64,000 nucleotides of DNA from Phytopythium helicoides (taxonomy: Eukaryota > Oomycota > Peronosporomycetes > Pythiales > Pythiaceae). The translations under genes and the position numbers were made by a program. Below the pieces are notes generated by a model. That model saw only the letters and a program-made list of their open reading frames with translations, was not told the origin of the DNA and did no database searches. The first letter of the stretch is position 1, and each line of letters opens with the position of its first letter. The stretch covers positions 149,001 through 213,000 of the forward strand of contig JANFNE010000017.1 in assembly GCA_024867545.1 (NCBI GenBank), written 5' to 3'. Below, piece by piece: positions 45,000 through 55,860 of the stretch.

Positions 45000-45060
45000 G
45001 TCGTGTCAACCTTCCCCCCAATATCCGAGCGCCCACATTCCTTCCGAAGTCGAGTCGAGG

Positions 45061-45396
45061 ATGGCGGCGAGGGGCGCGACGAGCAAGTGGTTGGCTAGCT
45101 TCTTCCAGAACGGGGCCGAGGCGGCTGCGAGCGCCAAGCCCACGCCCAAGTCCATGGCGAAGGAGCGGCTGCAGATCATCCTGGCGCACCAGCGCGGCTC
45201 GCAGGTGCTGGCGGGCGTCGACCTGCAGGCGCTGCAACAGGAGCTGCTGGCGTGCGTGGAGCGCCACATCCGTGTTGCCAACGGCGCCAACATCAACATC
45301 GCAGTCAAGCAGGAGGGGCAGCTCGACATCTTCGAGATGCAGGTGCCCGTGGACGGCAACGTGGCGGCCCATCAGGCCCAACAGCCGCAGCGGTGA
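45061..45396 (+). CDS. minE: MinE, cell-division topological specificity factor (probably mitochondrial)
   Basis: An intronless 111-aa frame. Its body aligns along the whole length of bacterial MinE: an N-terminal aromatic/hydrophobic helix (WLASFFQNG, like the LDFF membrane-targeting start), the anti-MinCD segment MAKERLQIILAHQRG, a helix (LQALQQELLACVERHI) and the dimer strands INIAVKQEGQLDIFEMQVPVD. In bacteria MinE stimulates the MinD ATPase and drives Min oscillation, placing FtsZ mid-cell. Eukaryotic copies in some protists act in mitochondria. The first ~30 residues have Arg/Lys and few acids and could be a short presequence, but it is weak. MinC, MinD and FtsZ are not in this window. 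Base composition matches the neighbours, so it is not recent bacterial DNA. Confidence 0.9.
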   Translation: MAARGATSKWLASFFQNGAEAAASAKPTPKSMAKERLQIILAHQRGSQVLAGVDLQALQQELLACVERHIRVANGANINIAVKQEGQLDIFEMQVPVDGNVAAHQAQQPQR

Positions 45397-45532
45397 GCGA
45401 CGAGCGAGCGAGCAGACCGATCGGACCGGCGACTGGCGGGCGGCATCGTATGGCAGCGAATAGATGTTTATGGCGTTGAGATTTTCAGCAGACTCTGGCA
45501 TTTTTGTTGCTTTGGTCGCGGGCATCAGCTAC

Positions 45533-48303
45533 TTAGTACGGGTAATAGTCGTCAAAAGGCAGCACCTCGACGAAGCTGATGCTGTCAAAGATCCACGTCA
45601 CGCGCACAATGGGGATCTGGTACTGCTGCCAGCGCGCCTTGGCGATCCAGGACGGCAGCGTTTTTGACACGATTCCGATAGGCGTTTTGCTGAGACGATC
45701 TGTCGCGTTCAGGCTGTCAAATTCGCCAGCTGTGCTGACAACGCCACCAAACGTTTTGACCACCGAGCCCACCGAATCAAGCTGGAAGTCAAACTCGTCG
45801 TCCTCGCACAGCATCACGAACCGGAACATGTTGAAAATGTCGTTGCGTCTTCCTGTGCGCGCTCGACGAAGTCGACTCTCGCGTGGTTTTCCCATCGCGT
45901 CGCTGTAAACATCGCCATCCATCTCGTACGAGTTCTCTGACAGCCACTTCCCAGCGGAGACACTATCCCACACCCACTTCACGTCCACAACAAACGAGCC
46001 CTCGGCTAGTGCTTGCATGTACTTTGCAGTGCGCTTGCAGCGACGACCAGGAAGTTCAAACGGTTCACCGTCAGACCTCAAATACGGAGGAGGGACAGTC
46101 TTCGTGATGACGTGCGTGACTGACGAAAACTCGGACCCCGTCAGCCGATTGCGCTTCGTGTCGAAATGACGGCCAAAGCGGCCACCAAGCTGACCGCATG
46201 CTTCAACTACCCGTCTGATCTCGTCCTTTGAGAGATCTGTCCCCACTAATACGTATGCATCGTTCGACTCAGACTTTTTCGCGGGGACACTTCCACTTGT
46301 CGATACTGGAAGGCGACTGAGCCAGTTCACTGGTTCACTCTTGACTACTGGTGGAATCACCTCCGTTTTAGAAGCCAGCGGTGGTCGGCTCAACTTGCTA
46401 AGCGGATCACTCTCTTTGATTGAAGAGGGCGGATCGCCATTCTGTAACACAATACTACTCACGATTCCGCTGCTTGCCTGTAGATGCGATGTCTCAGCGT
46501 CGCTGGGAGTGCTCCTAGGCATTAATGCGGCTGCAGCAGCTGAACTTGGGCGGTGCTGCTCCTGCTGCTTGGCTTGAAACGCCTTGATAGCTCCAGCAAA
46601 ATCTTGGCTGATTCTCTTGGCATGCCTCTTGCCTAACGCTGAGTTGGGTGACTTTGCTGGCTTGGCAGCTTCCAACACGGATCGCTTCGGTGGCGTTATG
46701 GGTACGGAGGCCTTCATTTCTAGCTCCTCTTCTGCGCTTTCGACTGTTTGGCTATCAGGTACGATAATTGGTTCGTCGCCCTCGTCGTCCACCTCGAGCT
46801 GGGATGATTCTACTCGAATGATGGGTCGCTCTACGTCTTTAAGCCGCTGTGAACTGGGTATGCAAACCCGTTTGCGCGCTGAACCATCTTCGGTTTTCGA
46901 AACCTGCTGCGAATGTTCTGCTTCAGTCTGTGTTCGCCGCTTTGCTAACCGTGAGCGCAGCCATTCGTCAGGATCTTCAGTCGCAACATCGCCGTCGTCT
47001 TCATCTTCGCTATCATCAATACGCCGAGAAGCTCTAGCTCGAGAAAGTAACCGATCAAAAGCATTAACTTGAGATCTAGGCAGCAGGTCTGGAGAGTCGA
47101 AGCCCATTGCAGATAATGGTAGTTGCGTCTGCGAATCTCCGCAGGTAGAAATGCCATGTCCGTTCCTGTTCTGACTTAATACTGGCAACCTCGGCAAAGC
47201 AAGACTCGCTTCTGCAAGTCCAGTCCTTCCCCAGCAGATTCTCGCTTTGCACGCTCGCGTTCCCACTTGTTCAATGCTTCTCTCTGCTTGTTGATGCGCT
47301 CTAAATAAGTGTTGATGTCTTGCGTTTGCAGCATTGCTGAACTGCTTGCTTGTGACAATTCGTCAAGCGATAACGCAGTTAAATTGTGAGTAAAGAATCG
47401 GTCTCCTTGGCTTGCACCGTCACTGCTTCTTTCCCCTTCGTCCTCTTCTGTTGAAGCTGAATAAAGCAAGAATGTGAGCAACAGACAAACGTCTCAACCA
47501 AACACTAGCGGAAACCTGCCATTTTCGAGCGCACCAGTTATGGGGAGCCTTCGCTTGGTCTTACCACGACGCCGCTGACGTTGACCGCGCGCTGGCGTAG
47601 TGCTCTCTGCAGTTTGCCGTTGACTCGCTCCGTAGTTATCTGGCAAGTCACTGCTCGAGCTTTTGCTGTTCCCATTTGAAGACGGCTGACCATATCCGTA
47701 CGGTTGGAGATGCCGCATCTCTTGACGGATTCCCTGCGTGTCGATGTTCCACTTGTTGTTGGCCACTCGCCCGCGTCCCTGCATCGACATGGGCATCGCA
47801 GCCGATCCTGCAGATCCCGCTCCATTTTGCACGACTGGCGCTGAAAGATGCGAGCCCGCCGACGCGCTCTGCAATGCCCTCTCCGTGTCAGCTACAGTTA
47901 TAGACCCTTCGTGGCACTGCGGGTCGTCGAGGTGCTCCAGCTCGACTTCCACGGTCTTCCACGCCGCCAGGATGCTCTCGAGGAACTGGTTGCGCGTCAC
48001 CTCGCTTGGACGCGTGGGCAGGCGGCACGTCGGGCAGTGCGAGTTGTTCTTGCGCAGATGCAGGAAGATGCACTCGCGGCAGAAGTTGTGCTTGCAGTCA
48101 AGGCACTGCGGGTCCTCAAAGATGCGCTCGCTGCGCCGGGGGAAACGAACGAGCGCCGCGAGGGCAGTTTTGGTCAGTCAGAGCCGCCAGGACATTCGCT
48201 GGAACCGCAGAAGCGCCGCCGAGCGCACGCACCACAACACGCAGCGCAGCTGCTCGCGGATCTGGCGCACCGCCTCCTGTCTCGACGCCGACAGCAGCTC
48301 CAT
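45533..48303 (-). CDS. RING and tandem-BRCT protein, BRCA1/BARD1-like
   Basis: At least four exons. Exon 1 (48303-~48235) encodes MELLSASRQEAVRQIREQLRC. Exon 2 (from ~48130) gives a RING finger (CLDCKHNFCRECIFLHLRKN, then CPTCR). Exon 3 (~47485-47190) is acidic and helical. The last exon (~47090-45533) is a long polar linker with two C-terminal BRCT repeats (VLVGTDLSKDEIRRVVEACG...VKWVWDSV; FRFVMLCED...VRVTWIFDSI). RING plus tandem BRCT is the BRCA1/BARD1 layout: an E3 ubiquitin ligase reading phosphoproteins in DNA repair. Exon limits are approximate. The exon 1/2 junction leaves the second zinc-binding cysteine of the RING unplaced, and the intron after exon 2 would be unusually short. Domain order and identity are solid, the exact model is not. 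Confidence 0.8.
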
Positions 48304-48652
48304 GGGGCCGCGGGGAGCGCCTGTCTCGGCGGCTCACTGTCGATTGCCGAATGGTCAACACGGAGACACAGTGTGCTATGGACCATACAAAATCCTAGTT
48401 ATTTGGCGGGTGGTTACAAGGAGAGTAACTAGGGGTACGTGCGTGGAACTCCGGGCGTAACTTGACCGTGTTGAAGTTGTTGTTGCCCAGAACGACCGGA
48501 TGCAATGCCGACAGAGGACAGACGATTGGGGTGGAGAAACGAACATGCAGTGGATTATTTACAATTAACGTCAGCGCGCAAAAAGACTTTGGTCTCGATT
48601 GGTTACACGCATGGCACAGCGACATTCAAGGACGCAGAGCAACGGCAGCAAT
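48304..48652. other. Intergenic
   Basis: About 350 bases between the 5' end of the RING-BRCT gene and the 3' end of TLP-TOS1 copy 1. No feature recognised beyond the presumed promoter and 3' UTR. Confidence 0.6.
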
Positions 48653-50375
48653 CTAGGCCGTCAGCAGGTTCGACACGGTCGCATCCAGCCACGAGGTGAC
48701 CTGCGAGGCCGCGACCGACTCGACCGTGAAGTCAAAGTCGTCGGCGCCGATCTGCACGATCTTGATGGCGCCCACGCTTTCGTCGATGATGACGACGTAC
48801 GTAACCGCATCCGTCGAGCGATCAACATAGTTGTCACCACCCGGGGAGAGGGTGCCATCGTAGAAGTAGTAGTGCGTCGACAGCTTGTCCTTGGCCGTGT
48901 TGGTCTCAATGACCTCAGCAATGTCGAGCTCACCGCAGCCACCAACAGCACCCGAACCGCGGCAGTTGCAACCGTACTGGTTGGCACGCACAACCTGGGC
49001 GTTCAGCATCCAGACAGCGGGGCGGTTCACAGACGAGCCGGTGGGCATGGAGAGCTTGGCGACGAACATCTTCATGCCGCCGGCCCAACCGTGGTAGCCG
49101 AGGTCGCTGTAGTAGCCGTCGCACGTGTTCGTGGAGTTGCAGATGTTGCCCGTCATGATGTTGACCTCAGCACCAGTGGCAACGCCCGGTCCACCGTACG
49201 TGTTCGACGCATCCGAGGCATCAGCAAGGGTGCCGTTGAAGATAGTCGACTCAGTGGCCGTGGACAGACCATCAGCCGAGGAGTAGCCCTGGGGACTGGC
49301 ATCGCTGCCCGAGTAGTCGACGTTCAGGTTGTTCATGAACACCATGTTCTCCTGGGTCTGGTTGGCGGCGCTGTACGACGACACCTTCGTCCAGTCGCTG
49401 CCAGACGAGCCGTTAAAAACAGCAATGTTGTAAATCTCCATCGGGCCACGGAACACCATGGTCACCTCCTCGCTCAGAGGGCCGACAGGGCTGGTGACAG
49501 TGACATCCTCAGTCGTGCAAGACGACATCTCGGTCACACGACCGTAAGTGCCAGTGGCGCTACCAGCGTCCGTACCGTTGTACACGTAGCTGGAACTGAT
49601 AGTGGCCGAGGAGAAGGTGGCGCTGGTCGCACCACTGCTCGTGCTCGTCGTGGTCGTTGTCGTGGACGAGGTGGTCGTGCTGGAGGAGGTCAGCGACGTC
49701 AAGGCCGCCGACACGGTTCCCGACTCGTAGTCACTGGCAACCTCGTCGAACGTGTTGGTTGATGAAACAGGAGCCGACGTGGTGGCCGCTGGAGCCGACG
49801 TGGTGGCAGCAGGAGCAGCAGTGGTCGTGGCGGGAGCCGTGGTGGACGTGCTAGTCGAGGACGAAGATCCGCCGGGGCAGAATGTGACAGTCATGGCCGT
49901 CGAGTCGAGGCACGCGTGGGTCTTGGAGTCGTCCGTGGGGTACAGGTACGCGTCCGAGCAGGTCTCGGACTCGCACGTGACGGTCTGGCAGCTCGAGGTG
50001 GAAGCCGTCTCGGGCGCGATCTGCATGGCGACGTTGTATCCGGACTTGCCCGTGAGCTCCTTGCAGGCCTCGTAGCTGGTGCAGCTGCCGGATCCTGGCG
50101 GGATGACGCTGATGTCGTACCAGATGTAGCCGCCCGTGACGGAGAACTCGGCGAGCGTGGCCTCGTCGTCGGCGCCGTCGCGGAACATGCCGCTGTAGCC
50201 GCTGGCGAGCGACTTGGTGGTGGACGCGCCGGCCGCGAGCGACTCGGTGTTGCTGTTGTCGTACAGCGAGATGGTGTACGAGCACGAGTTCTGGAAGGTC
50301 ACGTCGGTCGCCAGCGCCGCCTGCGCGCAGATGGCGGCAGGCCACCAGGGCCGAGGAAGCGAACACGCGCACCAT
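48653..50375 (-). CDS. Secreted thaumatin-like / TOS1-type wall protein, copy 1 (one frame break)
   Basis: Intronless. The start ATG (50375) and signal peptide (MVRVFASSALVAC) are separated from the rest by an extra base at ~50331-50340. With it removed the protein is 573 aa and runs on AICAQAALATDVTF. The head is a thaumatin-like domain (LAEFSVTGG, WYDISVIPP, CQTVTCESETC). A Thr/Ala/Pro linker follows, then a TOS1-type C-terminal domain (as in yeast Tos1/YJL171C) with RPAVWMLNAQVVRANQYGC, CNCRGSG and GGCGELDIAEVIE. There is no transmembrane helix or GPI signal, so it is secreted to the wall. The ELDIAE motif matches the ExDxxE catalytic pattern of GH16 glucanases, suggesting beta-glucan cleavage or transfer (inference). 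Partner copy at 51942-53819. Confidence 0.85.
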
Positions 50376-51941
50376 CGTGAGCTCGGGGGGTCGACTTGAG
50401 CTCGAGGCCGGAGATTGGAGAGTGAGGAGCTGACTCCAAGATCGCAGCGGGCAGGGCACTGACGGGTGGGAGAGAGAGGGGCAGCCCAGTGCGGACAGAG
50501 TCATACCCGCGAGCACTGAGATTGCGAACCGAATAAGCACTCAAATCCAGGCGCCGAGTGCCACTCGCGGCCAGCTGGCGAGCACGCGAGTCCACTATGG
50601 CTGTGGGAAGGATACGCTAAGTCAGTGCTCACGCTTCAGAGTCGCGCGCTTGTTGATGACAGCTGTTGTGCGGTTGCGCGGCCGGGCGTCGAGTCAGTGG
50701 ACATGCGTGCTGTTTGTACCGTACCTTGTACCGCTGAGATATCCTCCGACTAGTACTGTGTCTCGAAGGTTTTCTGAGTATGCTTTATATTTTATAATTG
50801 ATGTCACGTGCGTCGACAGTATTGGATATAGCAGGTTTTGAACCGTACACCTCTAGGCCAGTTCACCCACGCGACCCCTCAACCTGCAACCAATAATTCA
50901 ATAGAGCCGTAGTATCAGCCAAGCGCTGGACATGTCGCGATTGGGCAACCAGCTGGATCGCCAAATGCGTGGCCCGCTGCAACCGGAATCGCGCGGCCGA
51001 TCACCTCGAGGTCACGCACATCCTGCCCGACTGCTTTTCAAGACGCGTGCACCTCTGCATAGTGGAACCCAGTCGAATGTGCTGCCGTGATATCATTGAT
51101 GAGGCCTGGTCCGCCCGCTCACCGCTGTCCGCGGATGCGAGCAGCACGCCTGCTGGCCCCACAGAGTTGTGCATGTGGCTGGCATTCCGCCAAACCAGAG
51201 GACCAGATGCATCGGTGCTCGGTGGATCCCGAGATAACTAATGAGAGCTTCTCAGTGAGAAGCCGATGGTCGCGATGCGTGTGCCGGTCTGGTGTTCGCG
51301 GCCGTCGCAGGCGAGTGTCTCGGTGGCGACAGCTTTCTCGATGGCGTGCCAAATCGAGCTTTTCAGTGCTCCGTCCTGTGCACGCATTTTAATCACTCGC
51401 TCGCCTGTTTCCACCACATCGAGGTGGGTGATAAACTTCGGATCGTGATTCTTCCGACCTAGAATGCGTTGGCGCCGTCGCGAACGATTCGTTTAGTGCT
51501 TCATGCCACCTTCATGACTGATGCATCATGACCAATCCACCTTGATGGGGATTCTTGAACTCGGTGATCGCCTATGCCCTGCAACTCTGGTACGGTACTA
51601 GAGGAAGGCTGGTTTCTTGAACGTCTACGGCAGCCCCCTACGCGAAGGCTCACCACGGTGGACAAGGTCAAGAAACAACTCAATTGAACGGGAAAATCCA
51701 CTCAGTAATGCACTCTACATACATTGTGTGTACTTATCAGCAGTCTACAGCCTGCTACGCTTCATCTTCGTCAGAGAGCTCATGTATTGATCGATCCGCT
51801 CCCGGAGCAGCAGAGACTACAGCACCCAGCAAGACACCTCACACGTTTCCGATCTACTGATACTGCAATCGTATCGACACTAAAGCACAAAGAGCACCTT
51901 GACTTCACACCCCAACTCCATCTCGCACAGTCAGAAACTGC
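50376..51941. other. Intergenic between the two TLP-TOS1 genes
   Basis: About 1.57 kb: the promoter of copy 1 and the 3' flank of copy 2. Only short, domain-free frames. The stretch around 50830-50870 slightly resembles a tRNA B box on the minus strand but does not fold as a tRNA. Confidence 0.6.
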
Positions 51942-53819
51942 TTACGAGAGCAGGTTCTCGACATCAGCGTCAAGCCACGTGGAGATCGTGTCAGCCGAGA
52001 CGGCGTCAACCGAGAAGTCGAAGTCGTCGGCACCGATCTGCAGGATCTTGATGATACCTTCACCCGAGTTGTCCATGATCGTGACGTACGTGACCGTGTC
52101 CGTCGAGCGAGCAGCGTAGTTGTCGCCACCCGGCGACGGCTCGCCGTCGAAGAAGTAGTAGTGCGTCGACACGTAGCTGCTGTCGGTATCCGTCTCAATG
52201 ACCTCAGCAATGTCGAGCTCACCGCAGCCACCAACCGAGCCAGAGCCACGGCAGTTGCAGCCGTACTGGCTGGCACGCACAACCTGGGCGTTCAGCATCC
52301 AGACAGCGGGGCGGTTCACCGACGAACCAGTAGGCATCGAGAGCTTAGTGACGAACATCTTCATGCCACCAGACCAGCCGTGGTAGCCGAGGTCGCTGTA
52401 GTAGCCGTCGCACGGGTCGTCGTCGCTGCAGATCGTGCCCGTCATGATGTTGACCTCAACACCAGTCGAGACACCCGGGCCACCGCCAACAACCGACGCA
52501 TCCGAGGCATCAGCAAGGGTACCGCCAAAGATCGTCGACTCCGAGGCAGTGTCAGCACCGTCGGCCGTAGCGTAGCCCTGCGGACTGGCGTCGTTGCCCG
52601 AGTAGTCAATGTTCAGGTTGTTCATGAACACCATGTTCTCCTGGGTCTGGGCGTCCGCGTCGTACGACGACACCTTCGACCAGTCATCACCCGAGCTCGA
52701 AGCCGTGAAGACGGCAATGTTGGAAATCTCCATCGGGCCACGGAACACCATGGTCACCTCCTCGCTGAAGGGGCCAATCGGGTCCGAGACCGTGATGGTC
52801 TCAGTCGAGCACGACGACATCTCGGTAATGCGACCGTAGGTGCCCGAGGCGCTACCAGCGTCCGTACCCTTGTAGACGTAGCTCGAGCTGATGGTCGCGT
52901 CCGCGAATGAACCCGTCGAGCCACTCGTGGAAGTGGTCGAGGTCGAGGCCGACGACGAGGTAGTACCCGAAGCCGAGCCAGTCGAGCCGGCAGTCGAGGT
53001 CGAGTCCGAAGCAGCCTCAACAACACCAGCGGTGTACGTGACATCAGCATCAGCACCGACGTCCGACGTGGTGGAAGTGGTCGCCGACACGGTCGCGGTC
53101 GCGGTCGAGGTAGCCGTCGACGTCGTGGCAGCCGTGGTCGAGACGGGAGCGGTGGTGGCAGGCTCCGTCGTGGCCGGGGCGTCCGTCGTGGTGGCGGTCG
53201 TAGTGGAGTCCGAGGTGGTCGTGCTGGCGACCGTGATGGTGGCGTCCGACGCCGTGATGGTGGCGTCCGAGCTCGACGAGCCCGAGCCCGACGGGCAGAA
53301 GACAACGGCGATCGGGAGCTCGTCGGGGCAGTTGCGAAGCTTGGAGCTGTCTTCCGGGTACAGGTAGGCACCGTCGCAGTCCTCCGACTCGCACTCAACG
53401 GCTGAGCACTCAGGGTTCACGGTCGTGTTGGACGAGGCGGCCGACGTGTCGGGCGTGATGGAAATGGGCACGTTGTAGCCCGTCTTGTTGGTGGCGGCCT
53501 GGCACGCATCGTAGCTGTCGCAGCTGCCCGCTCCGGGCGGCACAACGCTGAGAGCGTACCACGACTTGCCGCCGCTGATGGCGAACTCGGCGAGTGTCGC
53601 CTCCGCGCTCTTGCCGTGGCGGAACATGCCGCTAAAGCCATCGGCGAGCGCGCGCGACGTGGAGCCGCCCGCAGCAATCACCTCGGTGCTGTTGTTGTCG
53701 TAGAGGTCGATCTCGTACGAGCAGTCGTTGGAGAACGAGACGGCCGTGGTGGCCACCGTCACAGCCGCCGGGGCCGCGAGAGCGAGCGCGGCGCCAAGCG
53801 CCAGGTACACGCGAACCAT
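51942..53819 (-). CDS. Secreted thaumatin-like / TOS1-type wall protein, copy 2
   Basis: An intact intronless frame of 625 aa from ATG 53819. Signal peptide (~1-22), thaumatin-like domain (~27-175; LAEFAISGG, WYALSVVPP, CSAVECESEDC, FCPSG), and a long Thr/Ala/Ser linker (~176-320). The TOS1-type domain has SSYVYKGTDAGSASGTYGRI, PFSEEVTMVFRGPMEISNIAV, ENMVFMNNLNIDYSGNDASP, GYYSDLGYHGWSGGMKMFV and PAVWMLNAQVVRASQYGC. The candidate catalytic ELDIAE is at 534-539. No membrane anchor. The C-terminal domain is far more similar to copy 1 than the head or linker, which implies selection on the TOS1 part. Likely a wall glucan-modifying enzyme with a glucan-binding head (inference). Confidence 0.9.
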   Translation of the reverse strand: MVRVYLALGAALALAAPAAVTVATTAVSFSNDCSYEIDLYDNNSTEVIAAGGSTSRALADGFSGMFRHGKSAEATLAEFAISGGKSWYALSVVPPGAGSCDSYDACQAATNKTGYNVPISITPDTSAASSNTTVNPECSAVECESEDCDGAYLYPEDSSKLRNCPDELPIAVVFCPSGSGSSSSDATITASDATITVASTTTSDSTTTATTTDAPATTEPATTAPVSTTAATTSTATSTATATVSATTSTTSDVGADADVTYTAGVVEAASDSTSTAGSTGSASGTTSSSASTSTTSTSGSTGSFADATISSSYVYKGTDAGSASGTYGRITEMSSCSTETITVSDPIGPFSEEVTMVFRGPMEISNIAVFTASSSGDDWSKVSSYDADAQTQENMVFMNNLNIDYSGNDASPQGYATADGADTASESTIFGGTLADASDASVVGGGPGVSTGVEVNIMTGTICSDDDPCDGYYSDLGYHGWSGGMKMFVTKLSMPTGSSVNRPAVWMLNAQVVRASQYGCNCRGSGSVGGCGELDIAEVIETDTDSSYVSTHYYFFDGEPSPGGDNYAARSTDTVTYVTIMDNSGEGIIKILQIGADDFDFSVDAVSADTISTWLDADVENLLS

Positions 53820-55860
53820 TGCTCGGTGGTTGGTTGAGGAGGAAGTGGAGGTTAAGGGAGCTAGAGGCTGGGAGGCGCTCTAGAGCTTTCTCGCTTGCAA
53901 CGAGAGAGGAAGTGAGGTAATTCGCGCTCGAGGGTGGTCGAGTGGAGAGCGCAAATTCGGGAATGGGCCACAGCGGACCGCTGCAACAACAGTTCGAGAT
54001 CAAGCGCAAGCTGCTCCGGCTATCAACAACGAGCGAGTATCATGCTGCGACGTACGACGGCAGGGCACGCCAGTCCCAAGCAAAGCGTTCCTGCCTGGCA
54101 TACAAAGGCGCAGGGTATCAATTAGGATCATGACCCCAAGGCGGAACTGGGCCGGGCCGTTTGGCTGGTCGGTCAGAAACGAGCCGTGCTGAAAGTGGAC
54201 ACGCGCGCGGTTGGAGAGCACTGATGCTCGCCAAGCGTGCGATCAATACAAACGCCAAGATATTGGCGGTTTGGGCTTATGCTCGCCAACTGTCGTTGGT
54301 ATCTCAGGACAAACAGCTGGGCCACGACAGGCAGCATCGCTGATCACCGCGACTGCACAACATGCTGTTTGCTTGCTGGGCTTGCCGACGAGCGAAAGCG
54401 AGCGGCGATGGTCGCTCGCTGCAGATTTGGTGTCGAGAGCTTCGGGTGTGGCCATTAGAAGTTGTAGACACCCCGTTCTCTGCGCGATGCGGTGCTGTGT
54501 CGATGGTCACGACCGTTCGGTCGGCGGCTGGGCCGTCTGCTGCACTCGGCGCTCCATGCGTGGGAAGATGTGAGCATGAAGGCTGCTTGCAATGTGTGGG
54601 AAAGCACCATCTCTCAAGCTCATGACAGAGCTGAGATCCACGTCGAAGCACAGCACGATGATTGGCAACTCATCCGCAGATACTGTACACGTGCTTGCTC
54701 GACTGTCGAGGTGCCAGGTGTGCATGTAGCGGCCCTGGGACTGTCATTGGCAATAGAGAGCATAGGCAGCTTTCTTCGATGCGCGATCTGCTGACCTACA
54801 CTATCGTCATCAACTTGTCACGACGCGATGCCATGCTTGAGGCGCCGAAGGAGCGACCGATGACCTGTAGCCATGGAATCGAGGTCAAGGTCGTACGTTG
54901 GTCGGCGGTGCGTTGGAACGGCGCGTTGATCGCTGCGATCGGGCGACGGTCGCGAGTCAACAGGTCTACCAGGTCTACCGACCACATCGGGTGTGCATGG
55001 GACCTGCAGCAAACTTCCGACAGCGATACTCTACTTATCGCATAACACACAGGTTGGAAGCATTGGCAATGTGAGTTCACACTGTAACTCTGTTGAGGCG
55101 CTCTGCCCTGTGGCCTCCGTGTCCAACCTCCGCATGGCGATCCGTCAATATCTCAGAGGTACCTTCCCCTCGTCGAGACGACTGTCGAGTTGATATGGCC
55201 ACTACAGTACAGTACTCAATCGAATTCGGTGTTGCGCTGAGCATCTATAGAGTGCGCGATCTCCAGATGCATTCCCGGGCTATCGATCACCTGAGCAACG
55301 CGTGAGCCATGCCTCCGAAAGAAACCTGTGCCATTCGGTAGAGTACAGCACACTCAACGGTCCGTTGGCTCCGTTACGATCTCGATCAAATGGACCTCAG
55401 CCAAGAGTTTCGAGCTGCAGCCCTGCAAGTGGACGACAAACATGTCATACCCTTGTCGTTGATGCGAGTGCCTGCTGTCCACAACTATGAATTACAGCAC
55501 ATCAACACCAGCAGAAAACCCACGGTACATCTCGGTGGCGTAAACGCAGACGGAGCCAAAGCCCGAGTCGTCGCCAAGTTGAGCAGTCCGGCTGCGTCAT
55601 GGCACACCACGAGGCTTGGAGTTTCACTGGACAGCATCGAGGTCGAGCAAATCCGAATGAAAGTCACCCGTTGCCCTCAATGCGTGTGCCAGTGGGACGG
55701 CACTACGGCTCCAAAGCCTCTACACTAAAGCTGGCCTTTCAGCACTGCAGGTCGCTGCCTACAATTATGCAGACCAGTCGAAGAGAACGAGATACACACA
55801 AGAATGCACTGTATTTGCTTGGCTTTCTGTCGGATGAACTGCCCCTGTGTGATCTACAGT
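53820..55860. other. Intergenic, largest gene-free stretch
   Basis: About 2 kb between the 5' end of TLP-TOS1 copy 2 and the 3' end of the NOL11-like gene. An ATG-started frame at 55390-55728 (112 aa, MDLSQEFRAAALQVDD...) is the only one of note. It has no recognisable domain, and I treat it as doubtful. No repeat or RNA seen. Confidence 0.5.

Larger units (their letters stand above)
43260..45060. other. Intergenic, upstream of GNAT (minus) and minE (plus)
   Basis: About 1.8 kb between divergent genes. It includes the GNAT initiator (43283-43290) and the candidate minE initiator (44992-44999). The minE frame is open back to about 44578 with in-frame ATGs such as 44728, so a longer presequence cannot be excluded. 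Otherwise no gene, RNA or repeat seen. Confidence 0.55.

Noticed and set aside
44578..45060. Long N-terminal extension of MinE from the upstream open frame
   Set aside because: The extension does not look like a presequence beyond its basic start. An initiator-like TCATTCCT lies 62-69 nt before the ATG at 45061, which argues for the short form. It is not fully excluded.
48599..49762. 387-codon plus-strand frame across TLP-TOS1 copy 1
   Set aside because: Antisense to conserved TOS1-type coding sequence, with composition explained by the complementary codons.
50820..50880. tRNA-like B box on the minus strand (ggttcaaaacc)
   Set aside because: The T-stem does not pair, and I could not build an acceptor stem or an anticodon arm around it.
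55390..55728. 112-codon ATG-started frame in the 2-kb gap
   Set aside because: No signal peptide, domain, intron context or paralogue in the window, so chance is the simpler explanation.
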